DNA from: Lecanicillium sp. G3 | Lineage: Eukaryota; Ascomycota; Sordariomycetes; Hypocreales; Cordycipitaceae | Assembly: GCA_037575805.1 (NCBI GenBank) | Contig: JAZHPD010000036.1 | Coordinates: 124,001-188,000 of the forward strand | Direction of reading: 5' to 3' | Length of the DNA stretch: 64,000 nt | Shown: in pieces, positions 33,511 through 46,414 of the stretch | How the letters are laid out: the number at the start of each line of letters is the position of its first letter | Position numbering within the stretch: position 1 is the first letter of the stretch | Notes under the pieces: model-generated | The model's input: the letters and a program-made list of their open reading frames with translations, nothing else | What the model was told of the DNA's origin: nothing | Databases searched by the model: none | Made by a program: the position numbers and the translations under genes

Positions 33511-33653
33511 TGGAGAGAATGAATGGAGAGGAAGAGGAAGAGAAGGAAGAGAGGAGGATGAGGGGAGGAGGTGGGATAAAAAAGAGAAGAGGAGAGGATA
33601 GGAAGAGAAGAGAGAGAGGAGGATGGAGAGAGAGGATGGAGAGGATAAAAAGG
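33511..33653. repeat. ~140-bp purine-rich tract upstream of the G1 cyclin gene
   Basis: The plus strand is almost entirely A and G (GAGGAAGAGGAAGAGAAGGA-like), so the cyclin coding strand is polypyrimidine, 1.8 kb upstream of its start codon. Such tracts occur in fungal promoters and can adopt triplex structures; neither role is shown here. Confidence 0.75.
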
Positions 33654-33760
33654 ACTGGCAGCAGTTTTGAGCAAGGCAGAGCAGCGGCAGAGACGGAGCA
33701 CAGGCGGCAGAGCAGAGCACAGCAGAGCACAGCAGGCCAAAAGAGCGCCGAGTGCGACGA

Positions 33761-33799
33761 GTACAGGCGAGTACAGGCGAGTACAGGCGAGTACAGCGA
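33761..33799. repeat. 10-bp tandem repeat GTACAGGCGA
   Basis: Three exact copies followed by a nine-base variant, just beyond a series of AGAGCACAGC-like repeats (about 33700-33735). Gene-free DNA upstream of the cyclin gene. Confidence 0.85.
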
Positions 33800-34770
33800 G
33801 CACAAGAGCCCCGGGAGCGAAACCCCCCTACAGGTGGACAGGCGGCGCCGGTCAGTGGAGGAGCTGCCCTGCTTAGCTGCTTAGCCTTTGCAGCGGCGGG
33901 CAGCCACTGGAAGCTTGCTCAGCCTGTTGTGCGGCGCTGAGCGGCAGCCCCAGCTCCAGCCCCAGCTCCAACTAAGCAGTACCCAGTACGGAGCACCACT
34001 GGCTGGTCTGGGGCTGGCTCCTCCTGTCGTGTTGTGGGCTCTGGCTGGCTCTGGCTGGCTGCACGCTACCAGGGCAGGGGGGTAGTGTTTAGTGGGCACA
34101 CCTGGGAGGGGCGTGGGGAGGGGGGGTGGTGGACTGGCCCCAGGCGTGGGCGTGTGGTGCTGGGCGTGCGCCGTGCTGTACAGTACCGGCGGGTTACGGG
34201 TACCACCAGAGCTTGTCTGTGTGTTGTGTGTGTGTGTGCGTGTGTGGTTGCAAGTGGGTGTGGTTTTTTAGCCCAGGTTTAGGCCCAGCTTCGCCTGTTT
34301 GGCAGGAATAAAATAAAAAAAAAGAAAATAAAAAAACACGACACGCCCCCCCCTTCCCACTTTGTTGCTGCCAGCTGCAAGCACCAAAGTCGCGAGACGT
34401 GGACGTGCCACGGAGCGGAGCGGGCGCGTTTGTGCACTTGCACATAATTATACACAGTCTGGCGCGTATGCAAATTGTGCTATTCAAACGCGGACACGAC
34501 ATTGTCATTATTCTCCATATATGGATGTGTATCAAGACAAGTACAACGAGATTGTACCAGTACGTACTAACGTACTCACGTACTCTGTACACGACCACAG
34601 CACAAGGAAGAGAGGGTGTGGCTGGCTTTGTAAAAATAAATTCAACAAAGAAAAGCCACTGCCGTATCGAGAGGGAACAAATGGCCAAGAGGGGAAAAAA
34701 GTCTGGCAAAATAGCCTTTTCTGTACATTTCTCCCTTGCTCTCCTCAATTCATCATTGTACTGCACAGAT

Positions 34771-34781
34771 GTACTCCGTAC
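34771..34781. repeat. Copy of the recurrent 11-mer GTACGGAGTAC
   Basis: Perfect copy in the GTACTCCGTAC orientation; followed by further CAGTA/GTACTG words (34782-34797). Confidence 0.7.
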
Positions 34782-37700
34782 AGTAACTCTGTACTGGCAA
34801 TTGTTGTCAATTGCACTGCAGAGCCACACTCACTCGCAGATACAACTGATGACTGAGCCACACCACTCACACACCATACACACACTCCCGCTCACGTTCA
34901 CGGCTCACTCGAGCCCGCCCAGACGCGACGCAGAACACTGACACCATAAGGAAGGAAGTAAGGAAAAAAAAAAAAAAGTGAAATACAAAAAAGAGACGTA
35001 GCTACGTACCAAAATGCCGGGCGCAGATTCTGTTTTTGTTTGAGAAGCAAACGGCTGGGCTTGGGGCGGGTGAGGTGGCGGTGCGGAGAAGCCACGCAAA
35101 AAAAAGTGAGCACGCAAGCCACACCTTTTTCTCTTCTTCCTCTGTTCTGTCTAATTGTGTCTTGTCTGATCGTAGCTGTTCGCCTCTGTTTCTTTCCGGG
35201 GGGACCCTGCAATGTGTCAGTGAACCGAACCACTGTAGGGAGAATGTGCGCATCACTCGGATCTCTCTCTTCCTTAATCTTTTTCTTCTTTCTTCTTTTC
35301 TTTTTCCTCAATTGACCTCCGAGGCATCGCTGTCCCTTTTTTTACTGACCGTGGGATGCAAACGGGGGGCTTGCACAGCCGCGGCCGTCTGTGGCTGGTG
35401 CCGAGTTTGTGGGGAAATCGTGACGTACAGAAACGAGCAGCAAGCAGAGCAGACTATGAGAAATCCGAAGTAATAACGACAAAAAAAAATCAATCTTGCT
35501 CTTGCAGGCCGGGCTTTTGACAACTTGGCGAATCGAGCATACAGAGTTTTTTTTCCGTCGCTTGCCTCGATTTAAGAGCTGCTCGACCTTGATATATACC
35601 TGCATCATCCATCCCTTTCCCACGGCCGCCTCCTCGGCCCGGCCTGCATCTGCATCTCAGCCGTGGCGTTTGTTGTGATGCGCTGGTCCTGTTGTTGTGC
35701 ATAGATCAAGCACCGCCTTTTTCCTCTAGCCAAGACAACAAACACCGGCCTCGAATCACGGCCCAACGCGGCCGCCCTGCAAAACATACATACACAGGCG
35801 GCCGACTTGCCCGGCCATCACCAGCATAACGCATTCACTAAATCACATCTCGCATCTTGCATCTGCCACCGTCCCATTCATCTCACTTATCGTCATTCTG
35901 TGCCGCATTTAAAATACCCCTTCCAGACCTCAAACGTCGCGGCCAACAATCCCCATTCCCCCATTTGAGATGTGTATACTGGGTTCCCCAATCCTCGACC
36001 ATCTCAAACACTGCATACCTAAAACCCCCCAACTGAGCGGGGTTTGAACTGAGCCACGACTTTGTTGCGCTTGTCCGTGATCGAAACCGGAAATCGTAGC
36101 GGGCTTCTTCACAAATCTCGCACCATCATCCAATCTTTTCACTCATGCATTTCGGGCCATGTCTGGTACATACAATGCATGTACATGCCGTCTCCACTGC
36201 CTCGGCGTGCAATCTATTCGCGACTTGGACGCGGGTTGGCAGCACACGACTAACATCGGAGCTTTTTTTTTTTATGTTTTATTTGTTTATTGGTTAAATA
36301 TGATAACTAAGGTGTACCTGCTGAAAGACTAGCCTTCGCGCGAACCCCAACCACGTCACCGACACAGGCGCACACCCCCGTTTCCCTTGGCTAGCTTCGA
36401 GCACCTCAGATATGTACAGTGCAGTATCAGTTACTGGCAACCTGCTCTAAATCACGGGCTCATCAAGAACAACCGCGGGGCAACTGCAAATCGCCATCTG
36501 CCTTCGCTTCCAACTGTCTTGGCCCTTGGCCTGCTTATTCGGGCTAGATATCTCCACGGGCTCACCTGCTACGCCCCAATACCGCCGCCGCCGCAGTCCG
36601 GCGCCCGCACAACCAGCTAACTGGCCAAAACTAGTTCGCTCAGCAGGGCATACTGAGCTCCAGTACACCCCATGCGAGGGGAAATCTACGGAGTACGCCA
36701 TGATGCACCTTGGAGTTCGCCCTCTCTCCTCCCCAATCACCACCTCCATACCCGCCTCTTGAAACACACCAACACATTCTCCAAACCCAATCTCGCGGCC
36801 GTCCTGTCTGAGCCGCCGCCGCTCTCTCTGTCCCTTGCACAGTTTAAACTCCCAGCAGCAGAGCCAAACCCTTCAACCATCAGTCCCTTCTCCGCGGGAG
36901 CCTTGCCAAAGCTGTTCAGGCCCTGTGCGCCCCTGCTCACTAGCTCCGAATCACCGCATACACGTCGCTTTAACCTGGTACAGTCTTCGGTACTGTACGG
37001 CGGGCCATACATACAATTTGGACGGGGCATACAGAGAGCCTTGAGGCCACTAACTTGACCCTCCCGACGCGCGACTAGCAGCTGAACGCGGGAGGGTTTG
37101 AGCGGACGGCTCATGACGTGAACATCTGAGTAGCAGCAGACCAAAATCAAAATGAGAATAAACGAGCACTAGGATAAACCAAAACTGCCAGAAGTACTAA
37201 GATTTGGGTTGACAGACAACTTTTCTCGCCTCGGTGGTTAGTGTGGCCCGGTTTGTCATCGCGCAGATCGGACATGGATCGTGTAGGAAAACAGCTAATT
37301 AAACCGAAAGAAAAAAAAACTAAGTATCCAAGATCTCATCGCTGCCCCTGCAGTTTTTAGCTTATGAGATTTCATTTCTGGAATTAGTTCGCATTTTTTC
37401 CTTTTTTCCATTTTCCCCCCTTTGTGCCTCCTTTCTTCTCTCTCATAAATTTGATCGAGAACTTCCATGTGGAGGCCTGTCTCAATCGCGAGCCATACGA
37501 ACGGTATTAAACGCATTACAGAACGGTGCGTCGAGATTAAGAACAGAAACACAAAAACGCGAGCACGACCCCTCACTTGCAAGGGCCGAGAGTAGAAAAA
37601 CAACCGCAGCGCGTCCAAGGCGTCTTTCCACTCCAAGATTAGGCAAAAACGGCGTCGTCAATTGATCCGCCTTGTCCGAAGGACAGGGTCCCCTCTCTCC

Positions 37701-40700
37701 CCCCATGCCCAAGAGCAAACAACCTCATGCTCACCTTGACGACAAGGGCGGAAACGATATCAGGCTGTAGGAGCACGCAAACCCGCCCGGGTGCTTGTGT
37801 GCTTGGTGTGTGCTTGGTGCGTTGCGTCGCCTCACTCACACGGAGGCGACGGGGCCTGTCAACTCTCTCGACAAGCAGGGCAGAGGGAGGATTAAAAAGG
37901 CGCGCATTGATCTTTTTCTTGCCTTGGACCCAGGGGCGGCATTAATTGTTGATTTTGTCCACCTCTCTTTTATTGTATTCCCTTCCTGTTACAGTACGAG
38001 GAGGCGCCCCATTGAGGAAAGTTCAAAAGTCTAAAAAGAATAAGGAAACGAGAGCATCCATTCGAATTGTCCAGAAAAGAACAAGACGACGATTGTCGTG
38101 TTTTTTCGTCCCCGCATCGCTTAAGTTGCATGCAGCCCAATGGCCGGCCTTTTTGTTTCTGTCCTTGTTGAGAAGTCCTCTCCGTTCGGTGGTTTGGTGC
38201 TGGTGGTGCCATTCTTATATCTCAGCGCTTCTTCTCTCTCGTACCATGCGGAAGCACACCGAATGGGCCCGCGCGACATCGCCAACAGGCGAACCATGCA
38301 ACTCTCTTCCTATCGTCTGCCTCCAATTGAACCAGGATCGATCCCACCAAGTCCGCGCAACCCCGGTTGTCAAGTTCGCAGAGTGGTGGCCCCTTGGAAA
38401 CAGCCGCAGCAGAAGACAGCATACAAGACACAGAGCCCTGTAAACCTTCTCAGTAGTCGTAATTGCCTGATGGCGGAGCTCTCCAGTGGCGTAACAGGCT
38501 ATATGGGGCTCAACGTCGAGCAACTCTCTGCCCAATTGCCCAGCGTAGGCCTATCCGCTTTCTGAGTAGGGCCATTTTGCCTTTAGACTTGGTCAGGCCA
38601 CCCGCAACGCAAGCCTTCTTTCCCTTCCCTTTCCTGTCTGTCTTCGCTTCACGTCTCTAACTCGACAGGGTCCTCGACAGCCAATCATCACGCCCGATCG
38701 CGCTTTTCCGCGACGGCGCCACCAAACTAAGAACCAGAGACTGGTTTCTTGCAGGGTGTCCGTCTGGAGAGGCCACGGGAGATGATAATAATGAATAAAT
38801 ACAATAAATAATACCTGTTCAGCTTTAAAAAAAACACACTTCCCAAACGAGCTGACAACCAGGACTCCCGAGAGCCAATCACACTACTGCCGTTGAGGGG
38901 AACTGGCGACACAACCGGATTAGCCTCGCTGAACGGCGATAGGGCATTAAACTGTCGCGGAGGTCTTTCCATAACAAGTCGAGAGACAGAAAATGTGCTT
39001 TTCTGACGTCGCATTTCCCTGCTTTTCTGGTCGACTGCCCATTTCGGCCTCTTTCTAGGGCCCCCCCGCTCCTCCATTGATGTACACCAACACGCCATTG
39101 GGTTGCATTCAATTTGGGTACTTCCTGTTGCGGCTTGAACGGCTGATATTTTTTTATTTATTTCTTCATTTATTGTAAACTCCTTCCCCCGCGGTAGTGG
39201 ATATTAGGATGTTTTTTTTTTTTGTGAGCAGGTGAAAGACGGGGGGCTGTGAGCCCTGGATTTGACGCCCGAGCGACCACACTTTGCCTCTCATATTTCC
39301 TTTTGCCGCCTTCAGCGCCTGACGTCCTGTTACACCAACACGCTGGCAATCCCGTGAGTCGATGAATTGTCTATATTGTAATCGAGGCGAAAGACAGACA
39401 TGACGCCACTGCACAGGCACCTTACAAAGAAAAATAAGGGGGGTGTGGGCGTATCACTTTACAATATCTTTTTTCTTCCATTATAACACGGCGTAACATC
39501 GTAACATTGCTAAAACGAGCAGCCTTTTTCCCTCGCCGGCGCCCCAGACGATCCTCCTCCTCCTCCTCCGAACCCCGCCGCTAGAGACAGACCAGTCCGT
39601 GAGACAAAAATGGTGCATTGCGACGACGCTCTTCTCCCCAATTGAATTAGTTGGAAGTGGCCCATAGGTTTCCAGCCCGCTGGGTTCTGGCACAAAGGGC
39701 CTAGAGGGCGCAGCGGCTCCAGCTCTCTCAGCAGGCCACAATTCCCAAACACCGAGGCGGCGTGGAGGGGACCTTCTGCGAAGCCCGTGCCGTACCGCAC
39801 CGTGCCGTATGTACGTGGCGTAGAGGTGTGTTGCAATCTTGCCCGTCTATCTGCAATGCATGTACGTGCTGCATCTGCACCAAAAGTTGTGCGCGCGTGC
39901 TACAAAGTTTGGATGGACAGCCGACGGACTGCCCATCTCAGCAGACCATCGGCCATACAGAAAAAGATGTCGATCGTATGAGGACCGGATGATGGCGAGC
40001 AAGTAACAGGAGTACAAAAACGGCCAAGAGAATTGACTACGCATTGATTGTTTGTTTCAAGCTAGCAAGTGTCTTCTTGTTCACCCCCCTCCCCCAAACC
40101 GCCCCAGTTCCCGGGTCTCGAGTAAATTTTGACTTTGGCGGTTTGCCGCATGTTGGCAGCGGCCGCTATGCCGTCTCGGCGCGCCTTTTCCTCCTTGTCC
40201 GGCACACTGTAAATCCTCCTCTGCTTGACTCCGGGGTGGGGGGAAGACTGACACTGACTGGCACACACCGTATGGGGAAGAGGAGGAGCGAAGAGCGGCC
40301 GCTGTTGGCTACATATGACCCGAGCCGGAGAGCGCCTTGATCCGCACGTCTCCGTCCCATGCAGGGCACTGCGTGCTTCTTCCTGGCACGGCAACGTACT
40401 ACCTTCTGCGCTCTGGCATTTTCTGATACGGTTGTGTCACGCGGTGTTAGCGATAGCGACAGAGTAGAACAAAAAAAAATGGTTGTGTGGTGGCATTTTT
40501 CGACCCCCTAGCACAAAAAAGTTATCACTAGCGAGAATAATACGAAAGATGATATGAATAATGTAATACACATGGTTCATAATAACCAAGCCATGGCCGA
40601 GAAAAAATGTATCGGTCACCCAATATCGATCCAACGGAGGCACGGCCAAGCAAATAGGGGGAGCACCAAGGGAGCGTTGGGGTGCTGCATGCATGTATGT

Positions 40701-41504
40701 GTAAGTAAGTGCCCGACCTGCATGCTTGATGCGGCTCAGCCTTGTCTCTGTTCCTGTCTCACGGGCATACAGCACCGCCTTGCATGCTATCACAAAACCC
40801 GCCCATGCAATATGCAGAGCGTGTAACGCGAACCATGCGGCGGTGCGCGCGCGAGAGGCAAGGGTCGTTTTCGTGATTAAACCAGCGAGGGCGTGTCTGC
40901 TTCCTTCTCTTACTGTTTTTGTGGGATATCAATCAACTGAGGCAAAAAAAGAATGTCCATCCCTACCTACCGACGGAACCTTGGGCCCGGGTCCATGTGC
41001 TGCGTCAAACTCCTGCAAGGCACGCCCATTTGGATATCCCCGGTCACGGCGGAGGGTTTTACAATATTCAAGTCCCTCACATGCGGATTGGCCACTTTGG
41101 GCAAAAACCGTGTATATCATCTATTCCCGGCCTTTCACGGTTCGGTTTACACACCCCGTTGTATCTGATTCGTTCCCCTTCTGTTGTAATTTAGGCTGAG
41201 GCAAGCAATTCCCGTCGGCCGGGACACCCGCATCTTCCACCACAGCCCGCCCCGGCTATCAGTCAAAGGGCAAGAGAGAAAAAAAAAAGCTCTCACTTAC
41301 TGTCTCTTTCTCCATTCAAACACGCCCCTCAGGTCCCCATTGAGTGGATGCCCAGAAATTTTACTTCCCCTCTTGGATGAGTGAAGCGGCGTGGCGTCCT
41401 GTGGCGCCAGACGAGCTCTTTTTCCTTCTCGACGAGACACCAATGACGGACTCCCATACGTCAAACGCTAGACAACGCTAAAATCGGCTCAGCGATGTTG
41501 GTGA

Positions 41505-41521
41505 GTGTGTGTGTGTGTGTG
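41505..41521. repeat. (GT)8 microsatellite
   Basis: GT dinucleotide run followed by GGTG-rich sequence; no gene nearby. Confidence 0.9.
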
Positions 41522-42408
41522 GATGGGTGGGTGGTGGATGGTGATGGTCACAGAAAGAGTGTGTGCGTCTTTACCATTCTGGTTATAGCAGAGCCTGCTC
41601 TCTAGTTAATAAAAGACTACCCAAAAAAATGGCCCGTTGTAGCTGGGCTTAATTCGTTTCTCATCCTCCCATTAGGGACATTGCGCCCAATCCTTCGAGG
41701 CAGCCTGCGGATCCCACACACTGCTTGTTACGATGGGCGGTACCCAGAAAGAGGAAACCCCATTAATAAAACAGGATAGATAACCTTGGCTTGCCCAGCT
41801 CCTCGGCGAAAAGAGGCCAACCGCAAATCCGACTGGCTGACGGGCATTGAGACCGGCGCGAAAGAGGCGTTTGGCCACCGAATCTTCGCAAAGCCGTACG
41901 AGCTCGGGCGACGGGAGGGGAAGGGGGTGCTTTAATCGAGAACACAGCCGCAGAGAAGGGAAAAAAAAATCATGTTAAAACAAAGATGTACAATAAAGAA
42001 AAATTACGCGACGTTGATTGAAAAAGTGCACCCCACGTATCGGCCAAGGCGGCATAACCTGTGCTGCATAATTCGAGGCACAGCAAACGCAAACGTCGGA
42101 ACACACGCAGAGGCAGGTTTCAATTTAGCTGGCCCCCTTCGTGCTGCCAAAACCCCCAGGACTTTTCATTCGGCCTGTCAGATGCCAGAGAAAAACCCAT
42201 TAAAGACGGCGGACGTTGAAAAAGAAAGCTTTGCAACCGGCGGAGGGAGGGATAGCGCAGGGTGACATGGGTCCAGGCCACGTCAATTGAGGCAAATCTA
42301 ACACCGCAGCTCTTTTCATTTTTTTTATCTTTCTAATAGGCCTGGTCTCTGGGTGTGGTACCCTGAAAACAAGAAAAAAGAAAGAGAAGTCTTCGGACAC
42401 AATGCGTC

Positions 42409-42431
42409 CGCGCGCGCGCGTGTGTGTGTGT
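42409..42431. repeat. Alternating (CG)6(TG)5 tract
   Basis: Twenty-three bases of strict pyrimidine-purine alternation, the type of sequence that can form Z-DNA under negative supercoiling. In the gene-free interval. Confidence 0.85.
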
Positions 42432-42665
42432 CATCACGAACCCGTGGCCGCCCTGCAGAACAGGCGACCCCACGACGCCTCCACCCCCTACTAAGATAAA
42501 CCAACTAAGATGGCTAGTTTATTACAAAGGTTGTGCGCAGCACGGTTTGGGTGTGCTGCCTGCCAGACGAGACCAGCTAAACGGGCGCCGATCTCTGGAG
42601 CTTCGGGGTGTAAATTGGCTGACTGGTCTTGTCTTGCGAAGGCCCGGCCCACGCCACACACACAC

Positions 42666-42687
42666 GGTGGTGGTGGTGGTGGTGGTG
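42666..42687. repeat. (GGT)7 microsatellite next to a CA run
   Basis: A CA run (42656-42665) passes directly into GGT triplets. It encodes a His run on the minus strand, but no gene is supported there. Confidence 0.9.
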
Positions 42688-43140
42688 TCTGTTTTGCCGG
42701 CCTAGTAAATTACATGCTGAACGATTGCCAGCCCGTCGTCTTGCGAGCTCCGTGTCGACTATCTGACGCAGGGCCGCCGAAACCAAAGAAAACCAAGACA
42801 GGGCGTGCGGCGGGCGCGCTGGCTGTTGCAAGGGAAGCCATTCCCGCGATGCACCGATGACACAGAAAACCGAAGCCGCTCCCCCTTGCTCGCTATTCCA
42901 CAGGGCGCCAACCTGCAACGAGCAAGCAGCGCCAGGCCAGGCCGAGACGGAGCCTGTACGTTGTCCAATGCACGTCAGGCGGGCATGGTTTCTTTCATTG
43001 CTGCGTTCGTGACCGCCCGCGGACGTACGGCCGCAGCAAGGTACACAGGCACAGACGCAACCCAAGCCCGTTAACTAGTTACATATATCTGCACGACAGG
43101 TCCAGGGATGAGATGAAAAAATTCAATAAAGAGCTGCCAA

Positions 43141-43151
43141 GTACGGAGTAC
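43141..43151. repeat. Copy of the recurrent 11-mer GTACGGAGTAC
   Basis: Perfect copy in forward orientation in the 26-kb gene-free interval. Confidence 0.7.
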
Positions 43152-46100
43152 AATTGGTCGCATCGTGACGGGGCGGGTCATCAAACCATCAAACCACCCT
43201 ATCGCGGGGACGGGCCTCGACACTTAAAGTGCCCTGACGTGTTTTGATGGGAATGCGTCGCAGCGCATGCATTGGCGAGAGAGCACAAGTAAGAGACAGA
43301 GCTGGTGATCCCTGTGGCTTGTAGCATCGAAATGGCACCACGACGGCATGTCTGGCTGCCTTGGCCCGGCCCGCCCGTCAAAACACGGGCTTGGGAGCAC
43401 TGAAGGCAAGATGTGCAGCGCCAGAGGGGACAAAAAAAAAAGGGTGTTAAAGTGGTTGCAGGTCTTGGGGGCCGGTGCCGGATTCGTCGTGTGTATCCCG
43501 TACCTTGTGTGTGCGTGGTGGTGTACAGGTCGTATCTCAAGACAACCTCATTTCAAGGCAGGTCGACAAAAAGAAGGCCATGCAGGGTCGTGTCGGCGGA
43601 AACCTGTGCCCAGGCCGTTAACACCTCCTGACATTCCACAGCGACTCTCCTATATCGTGCGTCCAAGACTAATGCACGCACTTTGCCGGGCGTTGAAGCA
43701 CCATTTGCGGCGGGTACCTGGTATCCCCGGTGCAACAGGTTAGTAGCAGGACGGGGGGTATCTTTGACGAGCTTTGATACAAGAGAGGCAGGGGAATATA
43801 TGTAAGGAAGGGAGGATTTATTTTTCTTTTTTTTACGTTGCCGCTTCTGCAGGCTTCCATGACACAAATCATGGCGCTGAACCCTTGCGCCGAGATACCG
43901 CAGGCATTACCTAGCACAATGGACCGATATTGCTTTTTTCTCTCGTCGCTAGAACAGGCTAGGCTGCCCATTGTCAGCAGGCAGCCGGGACGTCGAAAGA
44001 AGGCCCTGCTGGTTGTTTGCTAAAAAAGGTCTCAGACATGCTGTTGGAAAAGATTCACCGGGTCGTTGCTTTTTCCTTGACAGCGTGGCCGTGCGTGAAC
44101 CCCCGGACTGGTAATTTAGCTTGGAGCCCGCCATTTAGACAGCCCCCATGCAGGCACTTTAAGATTACCTATGAATAAGAGACGACACAAGAAAAAGTGC
44201 TTGCATTACGCGAAACACGGGACGCGTGCCGCCATGCAACTTGCACAACTAAGCGATATGAAGAAAAGGAACCGTTATGAATTCTGATCCAGAGCCAAAA
44301 AGTCCAGTCTCGCTAAAACGCCCCGAAAAGAGCCCACAGTATACCACCATCGGAAGAGGGCCCGTCGCTCAGGAGCAAAAAGGGCTTTTCTTCTTGTTGA
44401 GGTCTTTTTTGGGCGTTTAATGCAGGGTCCAGCGGTTCGCACATGGTCCGTAAAAGTCTACCTGCCAATTGTTCCACCGTGCATTGCCTCCGTAGCTAGG
44501 AGAGAAACTGACTTTGCTCCGTGTCACTCTCGCGTGCTGGTTTGCCCGCGGGAGCTGGGCGCGCCCGTCCACGGCATACACGAGATATATGGATATATGG
44601 GCTGAGCTCCGCCTCGAGCATGACGCGCCGGGCGGTGGAAACAGTGCGGAGAATGGGCGTGTGCGTTTGAGATGGATTACTCTGCTTTTTCTTTTTCTTC
44701 TTTTTTTAATCCTTCTTTTTTAATTCTTTGTTTAAAAATTCGTTTCTGCCGGCTGCTTTGGCCCGTCCCACCACCGAGACGTGCAACGACGTTGAATGGA
44801 TCACCAAACAGGGAGAGAGATTGCATTACCGCTTCAAATGCTTCACCGTCTTTTTCTTTTTTTGTGTGATTAGCTAAATATGTCATGTCAGATCCCGTTT
44901 TCCCGCAAGCTTTGCAAAGGGGTTTGCCTGTCGTGCCATGCCCATTGTGACGGCGGCAAAGTGGTCGCATGTGCAGTGCTGCACTGTATTAACGGGCGGG
45001 GGGAGCACAGGCGGCCCCGGCTAAATATAGTGCGTCTGTACTGTGCTGTGTTTGTGCCGCAGTTTTATGCTTGTGCAGAATAAAATTTACAGTGGCTGCA
45101 CAACTTGAGCCCAGTGTGGCAATGGCCCGAGCTCCTCCTTCGGCTTCTGGAAGCTTGCCTATTCGGGCCCGTTTCATGGGCGAAAAGGCTGCGCTGCGGG
45201 TGGCTGGTTGGGCCAATCACAGCGCCGACAATGCTCCTCCGCACCAGCCGCTGTGGCGGGAGCGCTGCCCGCCCCACTTTCTCAGTGTGGCTTTCCCCGT
45301 GGCGGGGCGGGGAGGGGAGAAGGGAAGCAGAGAGGAGGGCAAGAGGGGCGCGCCGGCGCAGACTTAGTGCCGATTTGTGCCATTTAATTCAGATTTGCAC
45401 AGCATAGAGGAACGCAGGATTTGGATATGTAGGGACAAATTTAGTGCCTGGTGCATGTCGGTATATGTGATGCATCTTACCGCGCAGTGCATCTGCTGCC
45501 CACTCTGCGGAGTACATGCATCCATACCCAGCCCCGTGGCACCCGACTCGCGTGCCTCAACTCCTCTCTCGGCATCTGTTCCTTTCAGATATATATCGCC
45601 AGCCCACTCGAGTGGGTTGGACAGGCAATTTTTTTTTTACATTCTCCCACCTCAATTGACTGTCGGTGAATGCAATCTGCGTCGACGCAGCAAGGAAAAA
45701 AAAAAGGTCTTGGTGCAACTGCAAAACGGGCCACGCCAAACCCCATCCCGCCACGGCACCGCTTCGCCCACTTGGCCAGACCCTGCACCCCAGCGCCAGT
45801 ATATGGCTATTACTCGTACAAACTGGGCAGAGAGGCAGGGTCAGCGAAGAAAATGCCCCCAAATTCGCGGAGCAGTGCACCCGCGATGCCAACCTGTTTC
45901 TGTGGCAGGATAACTGGGGATCCTCTGCTGCTCGGCGTCTCTCTCGCCAACCTCCCGGCAACAATCAACGACACGCCCTCCCCCCTGGCCCGGCCCGTTC
46001 CTGCACGGCAGAGGAACCTCGTAAATAGTCTCAAATCTGGGCGGAGAGACAGAGAGGACAGATAGCTACCTGCCGGGCCGAGTTTCTTCAAAATGAGGTG

Positions 46101-46384
46101 TTTTCTCCCCCTCGACGACATCTTAATTGGGTCTTGCAAAGAAAATTTTCACTCTGGACATGAGGGTCTCGCCATCTGCCGCATCTTTGCCAATCAAGGG
46201 ATATACCAAGTACGTCTGCACACATGCAATGTACTCGGTGTGCATGCATGCACTATCCAACCCTGAAAATGGAGATGTCCGTAAAAGAAGCAGGGCTGGC
46301 CGTCAAATTTCCGCTGTGTCTGGGGAAAAGACAAGACGCCGGCCTCAGCTCTGTACAACCGAGCGCCTGTGCCGTGTCTGCACT

Positions 46385-46414
46385 GCACACACACACACAC
46401 ACATGCACACACAC
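46385..46414. repeat. Interrupted CA microsatellite
   Basis: Two CA runs separated by one TG step, in gene-free DNA. Confidence 0.85.

Noticed and set aside
33303..33884. 193-codon Glu/Arg-rich plus-strand ORF
   Set aside because: The product of a purine-rich low-complexity tract upstream of the cyclin gene.
34194..34829. 211-codon minus-strand ORF in the gene-free interval
   Set aside because: Made of His/Thr repeats from a CA/GT run, Phe runs from poly-T and mixed codons; no domain or splice context.
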